Source of the DNA: Epilithonimonas bovis DSM 19482
GTDB taxonomy: Bacteria; Bacteroidota; Bacteroidia; Flavobacteriales; Weeksellaceae
Direction: 5' to 3'
NCBI RefSeq assembly: GCF_900108115.1
Contig: NZ_FTPU01000017.1
Location: 1 to 64,000, forward strand
DNA length: 64,000 nt
Shown: positions 35,662-44,921 of the stretch, piece by piece
How positions within the stretch are numbered: the stretch's first letter is position 1
Layout: each line of letters begins with the position of its first letter
Made by a program: the position numbers and the translations under genes
The notes under the pieces: model-generated
The model's database searches: none
What the model saw: only the letters and a program-made list of their open reading frames with translations
Told to the model about the DNA's origin: nothing

Positions 35662-36849
35662 TTGGAAACAAACAGACCATTGAAAAACAGGTTTCTAAAA
35701 ATTATTTCTGATTACAGAATCGTATTTGCCGTTTATATTATTATAACGGCATTTTCTGCTTTTAGTAAGTGGAAGAGAGGTACTGGCGGATATAATAATT
35801 ATCTTATTTTCAAAGGTGTATTCCAGAATACAGTTAAGCAGAAAAATATTTTTCTGCAATATCCCGACATGTTTTTTGACAGCAATCATTACGGCGTATT
35901 TTTCAGTGTGCTGATAGCACCGTTTGCCATAATGCCAGATTGGCTGGGCGCGGTTTTATGGAATGTGGCCAATGCCGCTGTATTTCTTTTTGCAGTATAC
36001 AAATTACCGTTCTCCAGCAGGAAAAAAGCTTTTTTTGCGTGGCTCTGCCTTCAGGAATTTATTACTGCAGCACTGTATTTTCAGTTTAATATTGCCTTGA
36101 CAGGGCTTTTGATGCTCTCTGCGGTATACATCTACGAGAGAAAAGAGACCCAATCGGCCATTGCCATTCTTATTGGTACTTTCGTTAAAATCTATGGGAT
36201 TGTTGGTTTGTCAGCATTTTTCTTTATCAGAAATAAATGGAAATTTATCCTTTCTATGATTGGTTTTTCGGTATTGTTTTTTGTGCTTCCGATGTTGATT
36301 TCCAGCCCGCACTTTGTGATTAATTCTTATGCAGACTGGTATTATTCCCTTTCTGAGAAAAATTTATCTAATCAGGTATTAGGTAACCGTCAGGATTATT
36401 CATTGATGGGCGTTATACGCAGGATTTTGGGGCGAGCCGATATTTCAAATCTTGTTTTTATGGTCCCGGGATTTATAATCTTTATGTTACCTTATCTCAG
36501 AACCAAACAGTATAAAAACTGGGCTTTCCAGCTAATGATTCTGGCTTCTACACTGCTGTTTGTTGTCCTTTTCAGTTCAGGTTCCGAGAGCCCGACTTAC
36601 ATTATTGCGATGGCTGGTGTGGTGCTTTGGTTCCTTTTGCAAAAAAAATATACAAAATGGGATATTGGATTGCTTATTTTTGTAATGATTTTTACCTGTT
36701 TTGCATTTTCTGATCTGTTTCCAAAATGGATCAAGGAAGAAGTTTTTATAAAATATTCTACCAAGGCAATACCTTGCATCATAGTTTGGTTCCGGGTAAT
36801 ATACGAGTTGCTTACGAAAGATTTTGAAAAAGATTATCAACTGGATTAA
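35662..36849 (+). CDS. GT87 (DUF2029) family membrane glycosyltransferase
   Basis: This 395-residue protein has about ten membrane segments and the DUF2029 pattern, including 'YPDMFFDSNHYGVFFSVL' in the first loop with a conserved aspartate, and 'IGTFVKIYG'. Family members transfer mannose or another sugar from a polyprenyl-phosphate donor. Only TTG starts are available near the N-terminus (35662 or 35680); the first is 3 bp after the dapD stop, so translation is probably coupled. The sugar is unknown. Confidence 0.75.
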   Translation: METNRPLKNRFLKIISDYRIVFAVYIIITAFSAFSKWKRGTGGYNNYLIFKGVFQNTVKQKNIFLQYPDMFFDSNHYGVFFSVLIAPFAIMPDWLGAVLWNVANAAVFLFAVYKLPFSSRKKAFFAWLCLQEFITAALYFQFNIALTGLLMLSAVYIYERKETQSAIAILIGTFVKIYGIVGLSAFFFIRNKWKFILSMIGFSVLFFVLPMLISSPHFVINSYADWYYSLSEKNLSNQVLGNRQDYSLMGVIRRILGRADISNLVFMVPGFIIFMLPYLRTKQYKNWAFQLMILASTLLFVVLFSSGSESPTYIIAMAGVVLWFLLQKKYTKWDIGLLIFVMIFTCFAFSDLFPKWIKEEVFIKYSTKAIPCIIVWFRVIYELLTKDFEKDYQLD

Positions 36850-36887
36850 TTGATTAACCACAATCCCTCACTTTAATAATTGTATTA

Positions 36888-37811
36888 ATGAAAAAAATAT
36901 CCATCGTCATTCCTGCTTATAATGAAGAAGGCAACCTTTCCGAAATCAGAAAGGCGATAGACCATGTTTTTCATAACTTACCGAATTACAAGTATGAGAT
37001 TATTTTTGTAAATGATGGTAGCCGCGACAGGACACAGGTTTTTTTGGAAGAAATGTCGCTAAGTTTTCCGGAAGTCCGGTATATCGAGTTTTCCCGGAAT
37101 TTTGGCCATCAGTACGCCGTAAAAGCTGGTCTGGACTTAGCTGACGGCAATGCGGTTATTTCTATGGATGCAGATTTGCAACACCCGCCGGCACTCATCC
37201 CCGAGATGATCAGAAAATGGGAAGAGGGCTATGATATTGTCTACACTATCCGGAAGTACCCAAAGAGCATTAGCCGCTTCAAACGGTCTACATCAGACTT
37301 TTTCTACCGTATTTTATCCAAACTCTCTGATGTGGAACTGGAAAAAGGCAGCTCAGATTTTCGTTTGCTGGATGCGTCTGTGATAGATGTTATAAGGGAC
37401 GGGACAGAGTCGGATGTTTTTCTGAGAGGGCTGGTAAAGTGGGTTGGTTTTCGGCAATATGCCATCCCCTTTGTGGCAGGCGAAAGATTTGCTGGTGAGA
37501 GTAAATATAGTTTGGGTAAGATGTTCCGTTTTGCATTTACAGGCATCACGGCATTCAGTGTAAAACCACTTTATCTTGCAGCGTACCTTGGTTTTTTCTT
37601 CTCTCTGGTATCGTTGCTTTATATCCCTTATGTTATTTATTCCTTTATGAATCATTCTGAAATTTCGGGATGGGCGTCACTGATTATGACAGTAGTTTTC
37701 TTTGGTGGTGTGCAACTCATTATATTGGGGATCCTGGGAATCTACATGGGCAAAATTTTTAAGCAAATCAAAGGACGTCCGAATTATATTATCCGATCCA
37801 AAAATTTATAA
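36888..37811 (+). CDS. Family 2 glycosyltransferase with two C-terminal membrane helices
   Basis: This 307-residue GT-A enzyme has 'IVIPAYNEEGNL', 'FVNDGSRD' (about 45-52), metal-binding 'MDADLQHPP' (about 92-100) and 'FRLLDASV', then two membrane helices (about 235-258 and 267-292). This layout is that of DPM1/GtrB/ArnC-like transferases, which load a sugar onto undecaprenyl phosphate. It would supply the donor for the neighbouring GT87 and GT-C membrane enzymes. Confidence 0.9.
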   Translation: MKKISIVIPAYNEEGNLSEIRKAIDHVFHNLPNYKYEIIFVNDGSRDRTQVFLEEMSLSFPEVRYIEFSRNFGHQYAVKAGLDLADGNAVISMDADLQHPPALIPEMIRKWEEGYDIVYTIRKYPKSISRFKRSTSDFFYRILSKLSDVELEKGSSDFRLLDASVIDVIRDGTESDVFLRGLVKWVGFRQYAIPFVAGERFAGESKYSLGKMFRFAFTGITAFSVKPLYLAAYLGFFFSLVSLLYIPYVIYSFMNHSEISGWASLIMTVVFFGGVQLIILGILGIYMGKIFKQIKGRPNYIIRSKNL

Positions 37812-37813
37812 TT

Positions 37814-38587
37814 ATGATCTTATTAAGTTTTGATATAGAAGAGTTTGATATGCCATTGGAGTACGATGGCAAAATTCTATTGGAAGAGCAGTTGGCGGTA
37901 TCCAGGGATGGGCTTCAAAAGATACTGGCACTTCTCAAAAAACACGATATAAAAGCGACCTTTTTCTCCACTGTGGTTTTCGCAGAAAATAATCAGGATC
38001 TGATCACCGAATTGCTGAGCCAAGGCCACGAATTGGCTAGTCATACCTGTTATCATTCTTATTTTATCGAGGAACATCTTGCCGAATCCAGACAACAGCT
38101 GGAAGGCCTCTTTGACACCAAGGTTACCGGACTCCGGATGCCAAGAATGAGCCCGGTTTCTTCAAAAGCTGTGGCTGATGCAGGTTATCATTATAATTCT
38201 TCTCTTAATCCAACCTGGTTGCCCGGCCGTTATAACAACCTGAAGGTTTCCAAAACTTATTTCTACGATCAGGATATTCTGATGATGCCGGCCTCGGTTT
38301 CGTACTTTCGGTTTCCGTTGTTTTGGCTGAGTTTCCATAACCTGCCATTATTTTTATATCAATTTTTGGTGAAAAAATCCTATACTTACGGCCAATATCT
38401 TAATGTCTACTTCCATCCGTGGGAATTTTCTAATATCAAAAAAGAAAGCTATAAATTACCCGGTTTTACCACAAAAGATACGGGTGAAGCGATGGTAAAA
38501 AAGTTTGACAGGTTTTTAACCTGGTTAAAAAAAAACCATTACAGTTTTGGTACTTTTCAGCAATTTCAAAATCAACTGGGCTCATGA
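37814..38587 (+). CDS. Polysaccharide deacetylase family protein
   Basis: This 257-residue NodB-like domain begins 'LLSFDIEEFDMP', with the metal/catalytic aspartates in that motif, 'HELASHTCYH' supplying the metal histidines (about 74-83), and 'RMPRMSPVS' as motif 3. A C-terminal 'YFHPWEFSNI' carries the last histidine. It would remove acetyl groups from a polysaccharide or lipid-linked sugar. No signal peptide is seen. It starts 2 bp after the GT2 stop and overlaps the GT4 start by 4 bp. Confidence 0.88.
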   Translation: MILLSFDIEEFDMPLEYDGKILLEEQLAVSRDGLQKILALLKKHDIKATFFSTVVFAENNQDLITELLSQGHELASHTCYHSYFIEEHLAESRQQLEGLFDTKVTGLRMPRMSPVSSKAVADAGYHYNSSLNPTWLPGRYNNLKVSKTYFYDQDILMMPASVSYFRFPLFWLSFHNLPLFLYQFLVKKSYTYGQYLNVYFHPWEFSNIKKESYKLPGFTTKDTGEAMVKKFDRFLTWLKKNHYSFGTFQQFQNQLGS

Positions 38588-39675
38588 TTATTGCTTACGA
38601 TGCCAAACGTTTTTTCCACAATACATCGGGTCTGGGTAATTATTCGCGGGATTTGGTACGCATCCTGGCTACCCATTTTCCGCAAAACCAATACCTCTTA
38701 CTTAATAAAAATCAGTCGGAGAGAGGGCAGGATATTTTGGATCTTCCCAACGTTAAGTTTGTAAAGACCAGCAGTGGCAAAATGTCGCGGCAACTGAAAA
38801 TGGGTATCGATGCGCAGAATAATAATGCAAATATTTTTCATGGTTTATCTGGCGAATTGCCGTTGCGCTGGGAGCCAAAACCGATCAAAAAAGTGGTAAC
38901 CATCCACGATCTTATTTTTTTGAGATTCCCAAAGTATTATTCTTGGTTTGACCGCAAAATTCATCTTTGGAAATTTAAAAAAGCGGCTAAAACAGCAGAT
39001 CACATTATCGCCATATCAGAACAGACCAGGCAGGATATTATAAAGTTTCTGAAAACTGATGAGCGTAAAGTAACAGTCGTTTATCAGGGATGCCATCAGA
39101 GTTTTAAGGAAAAGCCTGCCGAAGATTTTTTGGAAAAGGTTAGAAGTAAGTTTAATCTGCCCAAACAGTTTGTCCTGAATGTAGGAACCGTGGAAGAACG
39201 CAAAAATTTGCTGAACCTGGTAAAAGCTTTGGCAGGGAGCCATATCCCATTGGTTGTTGTCGGAAAAAAGAATAAGGCTTATTTTCGGAAGATTGAAAGG
39301 TTTATCAAAAAAAACAATATCGAAATCTATTTTCTGGAGCAGGTTTCTATGGAAGAGCTAGCGGCTGTTTACCGTTTGGCAACTATCTTTGTATACCCCA
39401 GTTTTTTTGAAGGCTTCGGTATCCCTGTTATAGAGGCACTTTATTCAGAAACTGTTGTCGTCACAAGTAATCTCAGCTGCCTCCCCGAAGCCGGCGGACC
39501 GGACTCAGTTTACGTAGATCCTCACAATGTGAACGATATCAGGGCTAAGATAAAATTTTTGTGGGATAACGAACCCGAGCGGAAAAGAAGAGAAGAAAAA
39601 GGACTGGCCTTTGTACAGCAGTTCAATGATGATGTTATCGCAGAAAATCTTATGGCAGTATATAAAAGATTGTAA
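38584..39675 (+). CDS. Family 4 glycosyltransferase
   Basis: This 363-residue GT-B enzyme has an N-terminal donor-side domain starting 'IIAYDAKRFFHNTSGLGNYSRD' (shown in part) and a C-terminal domain with 'LNVGTVEERKNL' and the nucleotide-sugar signature 'PSFFEGFGIPVIEAL' (about 278-292). It would transfer a sugar from a nucleotide donor in the cytoplasm. It is the last gene of the run and overlaps the deacetylase by ATGA. Confidence 0.92.
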   Translation: MIIAYDAKRFFHNTSGLGNYSRDLVRILATHFPQNQYLLLNKNQSERGQDILDLPNVKFVKTSSGKMSRQLKMGIDAQNNNANIFHGLSGELPLRWEPKPIKKVVTIHDLIFLRFPKYYSWFDRKIHLWKFKKAAKTADHIIAISEQTRQDIIKFLKTDERKVTVVYQGCHQSFKEKPAEDFLEKVRSKFNLPKQFVLNVGTVEERKNLLNLVKALAGSHIPLVVVGKKNKAYFRKIERFIKKNNIEIYFLEQVSMEELAAVYRLATIFVYPSFFEGFGIPVIEALYSETVVVTSNLSCLPEAGGPDSVYVDPHNVNDIRAKIKFLWDNEPERKRREEKGLAFVQQFNDDVIAENLMAVYKRL

Positions 39676-39695
39676 TATCATCTTCGCACCACTAT

Positions 39696-39724
39696 AAAAA
39701 AGCATCACAATGGTTTGTGATGCT
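39696..39724 (-). terminator. Terminator, reading minus (lolA side)
   Basis: AGCATCACA pairs with TGTGATGCT, and the T-run is on the minus strand. It thus serves lolA, about 210 bp upstream in that direction, although it also lies just after the GT4 gene. Confidence 0.6.
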
Positions 39725-39815
39725 CTAAGTTGATTAAGCTTATACTTATTTAAAGGTCATAAGGTATTTTCATATCACGAAATATTCTTTATTAATAGGA
39801 TTTTTGCTTATTTTT

Positions 39816-39894
39816 AATTCTCGCAGATTATTCCGATTATACTGATGCTAAATTTAAAATCTGTAAAATCACCCTTATCAGCGAGAATATTACA
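39816..39894 (-). repeat. Dispersed repeat family 2, copy 1
   Basis: An approximately 80-bp block has inverted ends (ATTCTCGC and GCGAGAAT) and an AT-rich middle with repeated CAGATT-like words. Its reverse complement matches 61058-61136 over most of its length. It lies in the 3' untranslated part of lolA. Confidence 0.7.
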
Positions 39895-39932
39895 TTTTTA
39901 GGAATGTAATTGAGTTATGATATCTATAATTA

Positions 39933-40574
39933 TTAAAGTTCGGTAATCAAATAGTTGTGGTATTTTGCTTTATCAAAACTGAAAACAGATGATGACAGCG
40001 GTTGGTTTTCTTTATAATTACTGATACTGATGACTGCAACATCATTATTCCCCGACACTTGTTCCAGTTTGATCAGCTTTTTCTGCGCTGTATTGATGTA
40101 AAGCGTTACCGTTTTGATCCCGTTGTTTTTCACAGGTGTCATTTTGATAATATCCACGGGTATACCGCTCAAGGTTTTTTTACCGGCATACTTTACATTG
40201 TAGTCGTTTTTATAAGAATCAAGATAGCTCAGTGGTGAAAAGTGTGTTTGGCTACTATTAGGTTTTGAGACCGTCACTTCCTTATCATCATCATTGATAT
40301 TGTAGACCTTATTGCCATCAAAGATCTGCTCAATTCCCATAATTTTGAGTTTATACCGCGTATTGTCGGAGTAAAAAATGCCCGTCTGGCTTTGGCTGTT
40401 TTTTCCTGTTCCGGTTGTATAAGTGAATTTGAAATAAGAATTTTTCTTGCTTTTATAACTTCTGGTAATTTCATCCAGAATCGATTTTGATTTGCTGTCC
40501 GCAGTCTGTGAATAAGCTTTGAAACTACTTCCCAGCAAGAAAAAAGTCAATAGGGTTATTAAAAGGTTTTTCAT
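39933..40574 (-). CDS. lolA: LolA-like outer-membrane lipoprotein carrier
   Basis: This 213-residue protein has a signal peptide ('KNLLITLLTFFLLGSSFKAYS') and an open-barrel LolA fold pattern: 'ILDEITRSYKSKKNSYFKFTY', 'GIFYSDNTRYKLKI', 'YNINDDDKEVTV', then 'VTLYINTAQKKLIKLEQ'. It would ferry lipoproteins across the periplasm to the outer membrane. It is monocistronic with its own promoter and terminator. Confidence 0.85.
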   Translation of the reverse strand: MKNLLITLLTFFLLGSSFKAYSQTADSKSKSILDEITRSYKSKKNSYFKFTYTTGTGKNSQSQTGIFYSDNTRYKLKIMGIEQIFDGNKVYNINDDDKEVTVSKPNSSQTHFSPLSYLDSYKNDYNVKYAGKKTLSGIPVDIIKMTPVKNNGIKTVTLYINTAQKKLIKLEQVSGNNDVAVISISNYKENQPLSSSVFSFDKAKYHNYLITEL

Positions 40575-40596
40575 TTAATCTTAATTAATTTTTTAG

Positions 40597-40625
40597 CAAA
40601 GGTAGGTTTTCAACATTGATGCCAA
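40597..40625 (-). promoter_or_regulatory. Promoter of lolA (-33 and -7)
   Basis: On the minus strand TTGG and TACCTTTG (40604-40597) are spaced by about 18 bases, 23 bp before the ATG. Confidence 0.5.
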
Positions 40626-40701
40626 GCTTATGAAATAATAAAGTTTTGTTAAAGATTATGCCCAAATTTTTCAATATAAAAAGAAGCAGAAGATATCCAA
40701 T

Positions 40702-40728
40702 AAAAAAGCAACCCGTGATGGATTGCTT
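40702..40728 (-). terminator. Terminator of the M1 aminopeptidase gene
   Basis: A 9-bp stem with one G-U (AAGCAATCC/GGGTTGCTT) is followed on the minus strand by TTTTTT. Confidence 0.75.
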
Positions 40729-40752
40729 TGGTATTACATTATCTAATGTAGG

Positions 40753-43263
40753 TTATTTAAAAGCTTCTATTGCTTTGTTAATGGCATCGATCTGTTGATT
40801 AACAGTCGGGCTGTTGGGCTTGTTTTTAAGAACTTCCATTTTCTTGGCCAGGCCGTTTTTCAACATTTGGCTGATCATCATTTTCACTTGTGGATTATCC
40901 GGCATCTGGGATTTTGCCTGAACGAGGATTTTGGTCACTTTTTCAGTCGCTTTCAGGTTATCCGATGACATAATCCAGTTGTAACCTTCTTCGGCAGATT
41001 TTCCCAATGTAGGATTCTGGAATTTGATAAAAGGGTAGAAGGCCACCGTTGTCCCAATGGCCGGCATTTGCTTTTCTGACTTGTTTTTAACAATAATAGG
41101 TAACAGTTTTGAAATCAAATCATCAGAAGCATTATCAAGATCGATTTTATCCAATAAAGCAGCCACTTTAGTAGGGTCAATTTCTGCAATACCCGCCAAC
41201 GATGAGGCTTTCACGGCATTAGAAACGCCATTAATACCTTTTTCAAAAAGCGGTGTATATTTTGCATTTTTGGTTTTTGCCAAAGCAGAAACAGCAGCAG
41301 CCTGAACCAAAGTTTTGGGATCATTAGAAGCCAGTTTTTCCACTTCGGATGTTAATGCTTTTGCCTGATCGGCATTAGACAAATCAATCTGTTCCAAAGC
41401 CTGTTCTCTCAGGCGGAAGAAAGGGTCTTTCAGCGCCGCTGCCAATAATTTTATAACAGCCGGATTTTTAGCATCAGCTTCTTTGATGGCAGATAAGGCT
41501 CTGTATCGGCTCAGGAATTCTTTAGAATTGGTAAACTGCAACAGGTTTTGCTCCGGTGTTTTGGTTTCGGTGATCTCAGAAAGCAGGATTCCGTCTGCAT
41601 TAATGTTGATCAGATCCGGTGCCTTAGAAGAGTCAAAAGTAAAAGTATTTTTCGCTTTTGCATCTACCCAGACAATCGAACGTTTTGGTTTCCCGTTATC
41701 ATAAACATCGATGGCTAAAGGAAACTGGAACGGCTGATCCTGAGACTGGTTGATTACCACGGTTACCTGTTTTTTTACAGGCTCGTAAGTTGAGGTGTAA
41801 TTAAGTTTTGGGTTTCCGCTGCCAAAATACCATTGGTTGAAAAACCAATTAAGGTCTTTTCCCGTTACTTTTTCCAGAGACAGACGCAGCTGGTGAGCTT
41901 CACCATTCTGGTATTCATTCGATTTCAGGTAATCATTGAGTCCGGCAAAAAAAGCATCGTCTCCAAGATAATTCCGTAACATGTGCAGGATTCCGCCGCC
42001 TTTATTATACGTCACTGCATCAAAAACATCTTCGCGGGAAGCATAATCAAACCTTACAAGGTCTTTTTTGAACAAACCCGGGTTATTAATATAGCCTGAC
42101 AGATCATTCATAAGATGATAATCAGCATTGTCTTTCCCGTACTTATATTCTTCCCAAAGGTATTCGGAATAGTTGGCGAAAGATTCGTTAACGGTAAGGT
42201 TGCTCCAGCTTTCTGCGGTTACAAGATCACCAAACCAGTGGTGGAAAAGCTCATGAGCGATGACATCTTCCCATTTGTTTTCATCAATTAGGTCACCCGG
42301 TTTTTGCTGAGCAGACTCACCGTGCAGTGTAGCTGTTGTGTTTTCCATCGCACCGGAAACATAGTCACGGCCAACCATTTGTGCGTACTTTGCCCAAGGA
42401 TAATCATAGCCTAATTTTTTGGAATAGAACTCTATCATCTCCGGCGTATTACCGAAAATCTGCTTGGCATAAGGCTCATATTCTTTCTCTACATAATAAT
42501 CTACGGGAATATTTCGCCATTTGTCTTTTACTACAGCAAAATCACCAACTCCCATAAAAAAAAGATAGGTAGAGTGGCGTTTGTCCATCACCCAATGGTC
42601 TGTTCTCAGGCTGTTTCCCTCTTTTTTGGAGTCTTTTAGGATTCCGTTAGACAATGTTACATATTTGTCAGGAACTGTCATATAGATTTCCTGAGTGGTT
42701 TTTTGGTTGGGTTTATCGATGGTTGGGAACCATGCAGAAGAAGATTCGGTTTCGCCCTGTGTCCAGATTTGGGTTGGCTTGTCGGGATCTTTGCCCTGAG
42801 CATTGATGAAATAAAGGCCTTTGGCATCATTGATGGCCGCGCTTCCTTCCTGTTTCACTTCGCTTGGACGGGCTGTATATTTGATATAGATGGTATAATC
42901 CTGATTTTTCTGATAAGTTTTATCAAGCGTAATTTTCAATTCATCATTTTTGCAATCAAATTTCAGAGGAGACGTAGAACCGCCTTTGTCTAGCGCCACT
43001 TCGTGGATTAGCATGCCCTTGGCATCCAGTGTCAGCTCGTTGGTTGCATAGAAAAACGGGCTTGCCGTGAGCCATTCCTCACCGTTCATCTGTTCTTTCT
43101 GATAATCAAAACTGACTTTTAGTTTGGTATGTTTCAGCTCCGTGGTTTTGGTATGTGTTGCTCTGTAAACGGCTTCTCTACCGGAAGTTTCGGTTTGGGC
43201 AAATGTAAAATTAGAATTAAAAATAGCACCTAAGAATAGTGCTGCGATTAATATTTTTTTCAT
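40753..43263 (-). CDS. M1 family aminopeptidase
   Basis: This 836-residue metallopeptidase has a signal peptide ('KKILIAALFLGAIFNSNFTFA'), an N-terminal beta saddle, 'GAMENTTAT' (about 305-313, exopeptidase site), the zinc site 'HELFHHWFGDL' with the distal glutamate in 'NESFA' (about 337-366), and a C-terminal helical region with HEAT-like repeats (about 590-830). It would trim N-terminal residues from peptides in the periplasm or at the cell surface. No type IX sorting tail is present. Confidence 0.93.
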   Translation of the reverse strand: MKKILIAALFLGAIFNSNFTFAQTETSGREAVYRATHTKTTELKHTKLKVSFDYQKEQMNGEEWLTASPFFYATNELTLDAKGMLIHEVALDKGGSTSPLKFDCKNDELKITLDKTYQKNQDYTIYIKYTARPSEVKQEGSAAINDAKGLYFINAQGKDPDKPTQIWTQGETESSSAWFPTIDKPNQKTTQEIYMTVPDKYVTLSNGILKDSKKEGNSLRTDHWVMDKRHSTYLFFMGVGDFAVVKDKWRNIPVDYYVEKEYEPYAKQIFGNTPEMIEFYSKKLGYDYPWAKYAQMVGRDYVSGAMENTTATLHGESAQQKPGDLIDENKWEDVIAHELFHHWFGDLVTAESWSNLTVNESFANYSEYLWEEYKYGKDNADYHLMNDLSGYINNPGLFKKDLVRFDYASREDVFDAVTYNKGGGILHMLRNYLGDDAFFAGLNDYLKSNEYQNGEAHQLRLSLEKVTGKDLNWFFNQWYFGSGNPKLNYTSTYEPVKKQVTVVINQSQDQPFQFPLAIDVYDNGKPKRSIVWVDAKAKNTFTFDSSKAPDLININADGILLSEITETKTPEQNLLQFTNSKEFLSRYRALSAIKEADAKNPAVIKLLAAALKDPFFRLREQALEQIDLSNADQAKALTSEVEKLASNDPKTLVQAAAVSALAKTKNAKYTPLFEKGINGVSNAVKASSLAGIAEIDPTKVAALLDKIDLDNASDDLISKLLPIIVKNKSEKQMPAIGTTVAFYPFIKFQNPTLGKSAEEGYNWIMSSDNLKATEKVTKILVQAKSQMPDNPQVKMMISQMLKNGLAKKMEVLKNKPNSPTVNQQIDAINKAIEAFK

Positions 43264-43327
43264 TCCTTCGAATTTATACTAATGATTATTTTAAAGTTGA
43301 TAAGTGTTGTTTTTTAACGGATTGTTA

Positions 43328-43354
43328 CAAAAAAAGTGAAGCTGCAACTTCACT
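43328..43354 (-). terminator. Terminator of the toxin-antitoxin operon
   Basis: AAAAGTGAAG pairs with CTTCACTTTT, followed on the minus strand by a T-run. Confidence 0.75.
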
Positions 43355-43355
43355 T

Positions 43356-43664
43356 TTATAGGTTTAAAAGTTCTTTTAGTTTTCTTGGATCCTGCTTGCA
43401 ATGCCAAAAAAGAGCAATTTCGATTTTTTCGGAATCTATTACTCTGTAAATAATTTTTACTTGTTTTTTGCCAATCAATGCAAATTGCGTGTTTGGATAT
43501 CCTTCGAAATCTGCATGTTTTATTATACCATCATTAACTGTTTTTTCAAAATTTGAAATATCTTTTCGCAGAGTTTTGATTTCTTTTTTAGTCCATTTGC
43601 AATTCAAGAAATCAACAATTTCCTTCAAAGTTATTAATGCCAAATCTGAATAAATCAGTTTCAT
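43356..43664 (-). CDS. RelE/ParE family toxin
   Basis: This 102-residue toxin-fold protein starts 'MKLIYSDLALITLKEIVDFL' and has 'ALIGKKQVKIIYRVID' and 'IALFWHCKQDPRKL', the ParE/RelE strand pattern with a conserved C-terminal arginine. The target (gyrase or translating mRNA) cannot be told from this sequence. Its start overlaps the antitoxin stop by 4 bp. Confidence 0.82.
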   Translation of the reverse strand: MKLIYSDLALITLKEIVDFLNCKWTKKEIKTLRKDISNFEKTVNDGIIKHADFEGYPNTQFALIGKKQVKIIYRVIDSEKIEIALFWHCKQDPRKLKELLNL

Positions 43665-43897
43665 TTTCCAAAAATTTTATCCATCAATTCTTCGGAATGT
43701 TCCACGAATTTTCCTTCTTCAATCTGCTGAAAACTTTTATCTAAAGCTTTTTTGAAATCTTCCGAACTTTCAATTTCTTCCAAGGAATATTCTTTTTCCT
43801 CAGAAACATCAATGCTTTTCACACCTTTTAATTGCAAAAGCAGTTTCTTGATGAAAGATATATCGGCATCATTTTCTAATTTTACAGTCAGTTCCAT
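43661..43897 (-). CDS. Antitoxin partner of the ParE-like toxin
   Basis: This 78-residue acidic protein lies directly upstream of the toxin and overlaps it (ATGA). The first half ('MELTVKLENDADISFIKKLLLQL', shown in part) looks like a strand-helix domain and the C-terminal half is acidic and helical, suitable for wrapping the toxin. No standard DNA-binding fold is evident. The call rests on size, charge and position. Confidence 0.75.
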   Translation of the reverse strand: MELTVKLENDADISFIKKLLLQLKGVKSIDVSEEKEYSLEEIESSEDFKKALDKSFQQIEEGKFVEHSEELMDKIFGK

Positions 43898-43941
43898 TGT
43901 TTTGAATTTTAATCAAAGTTAATCAATTTGTTTAAAAGAAT

Positions 43942-44736
43942 TTATACTGCTACAGGCGCTTTGATCCCCGGATGCGGGTCGTAATTTTCCAAAGTGAAAT
44001 CCTCAAAATCGAAATCAAAAATATCCTTGATATCCGGATTCAGTTTCATTGTCGGCAATGGCTTTGGCTCGCGGGAAAGTTGTTTGTGAACCTGCTCAAA
44101 ATGATTGTTGTAAATATGGACATCACCAAAAGAATGGACGTAATCGCCAACTTCCAAACCGCAAACTTGCGCCACCATCATCAACAAAAGTGCGTAGCTT
44201 GCAATGTTGAAAGGAACGCCCAAAAAGACATCTGCACTTCTCTGATAAAGCTGAAGCGATAATTTCCCATCAGCTACATAAAACTGAAACAAGGCATGGC
44301 ATGGCGCCAGAGCCATATTGGGGATTTCGGCAGCGTTCCAGGCAGAGACGATTAATCTGCGGGAATCAGGGTTTTTCTTGATTTGGTCAATCACTTCTGA
44401 GAATTGATCCACAACCTTGTTATCCGCGCCTTTCCAGCTTCTCCATTGGGCACCGTAAACCGGTCCCAGGTCGCCGTTTTCATCCGCCCACTCATCCCAG
44501 ATTGATACGCCGTTGTCGTTCAGATATTTAATGTTGGTATCACCTTTCAGGAACCAAAGCAATTCGTAAATGATGGATTTTAGATGGACTTTTTTTGTTG
44601 TAACGAGAGGAAATCCTTTTGATAGGTCATAGCGAAGCTGGTAACCAAAAATACTTTTGGTGCCAGTTCCTGTGCGGTCGGTTTTTTCTGTGCCGTGGTC
44701 TAAAATATGCTGGAGCAGATCAAGGTAGTTTTGCAT
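43942..44736 (-). CDS. thyA: Thymidylate synthase
   Basis: This 264-residue enzyme has catalytic cysteine in '[10 protein letters not shown]' (about 143-152), the folate-binding 'RTGTGT' near the N-terminus and 'HIYNNHFEQ' near 208. ATG 44736 gives exactly the family length (MQNYLDLL); the upstream extension is not conserved in character. It methylates dUMP with methylene-tetrahydrofolate. Dihydrofolate reductase is not next to it. Confidence 0.96.
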   Translation of the reverse strand: MQNYLDLLQHILDHGTEKTDRTGTGTKSIFGYQLRYDLSKGFPLVTTKKVHLKSIIYELLWFLKGDTNIKYLNDNGVSIWDEWADENGDLGPVYGAQWRSWKGADNKVVDQFSEVIDQIKKNPDSRRLIVSAWNAAEIPNMALAPCHALFQFYVADGKLSLQLYQRSADVFLGVPFNIASYALLLMMVAQVCGLEVGDYVHSFGDVHIYNNHFEQVHKQLSREPKPLPTMKLNPDIKDIFDFDFEDFTLENYDPHPGIKAPVAV

Positions 44737-44921
44737 TAACGTATATTTTTTTTCAAAAATTGAACGATACAAAGTAATCAATTTTTAATGAAAAATCAGA
44801 TATACTTGGATCAGAATTCAGCACATTATCTTCAAACATCGATACAATCCGCGAGTTGGTCGATTAGATTTGAAATTCTTTTGATTATACTACAATTTTG
44901 CTTTGTAAAATAAAGCGGACA

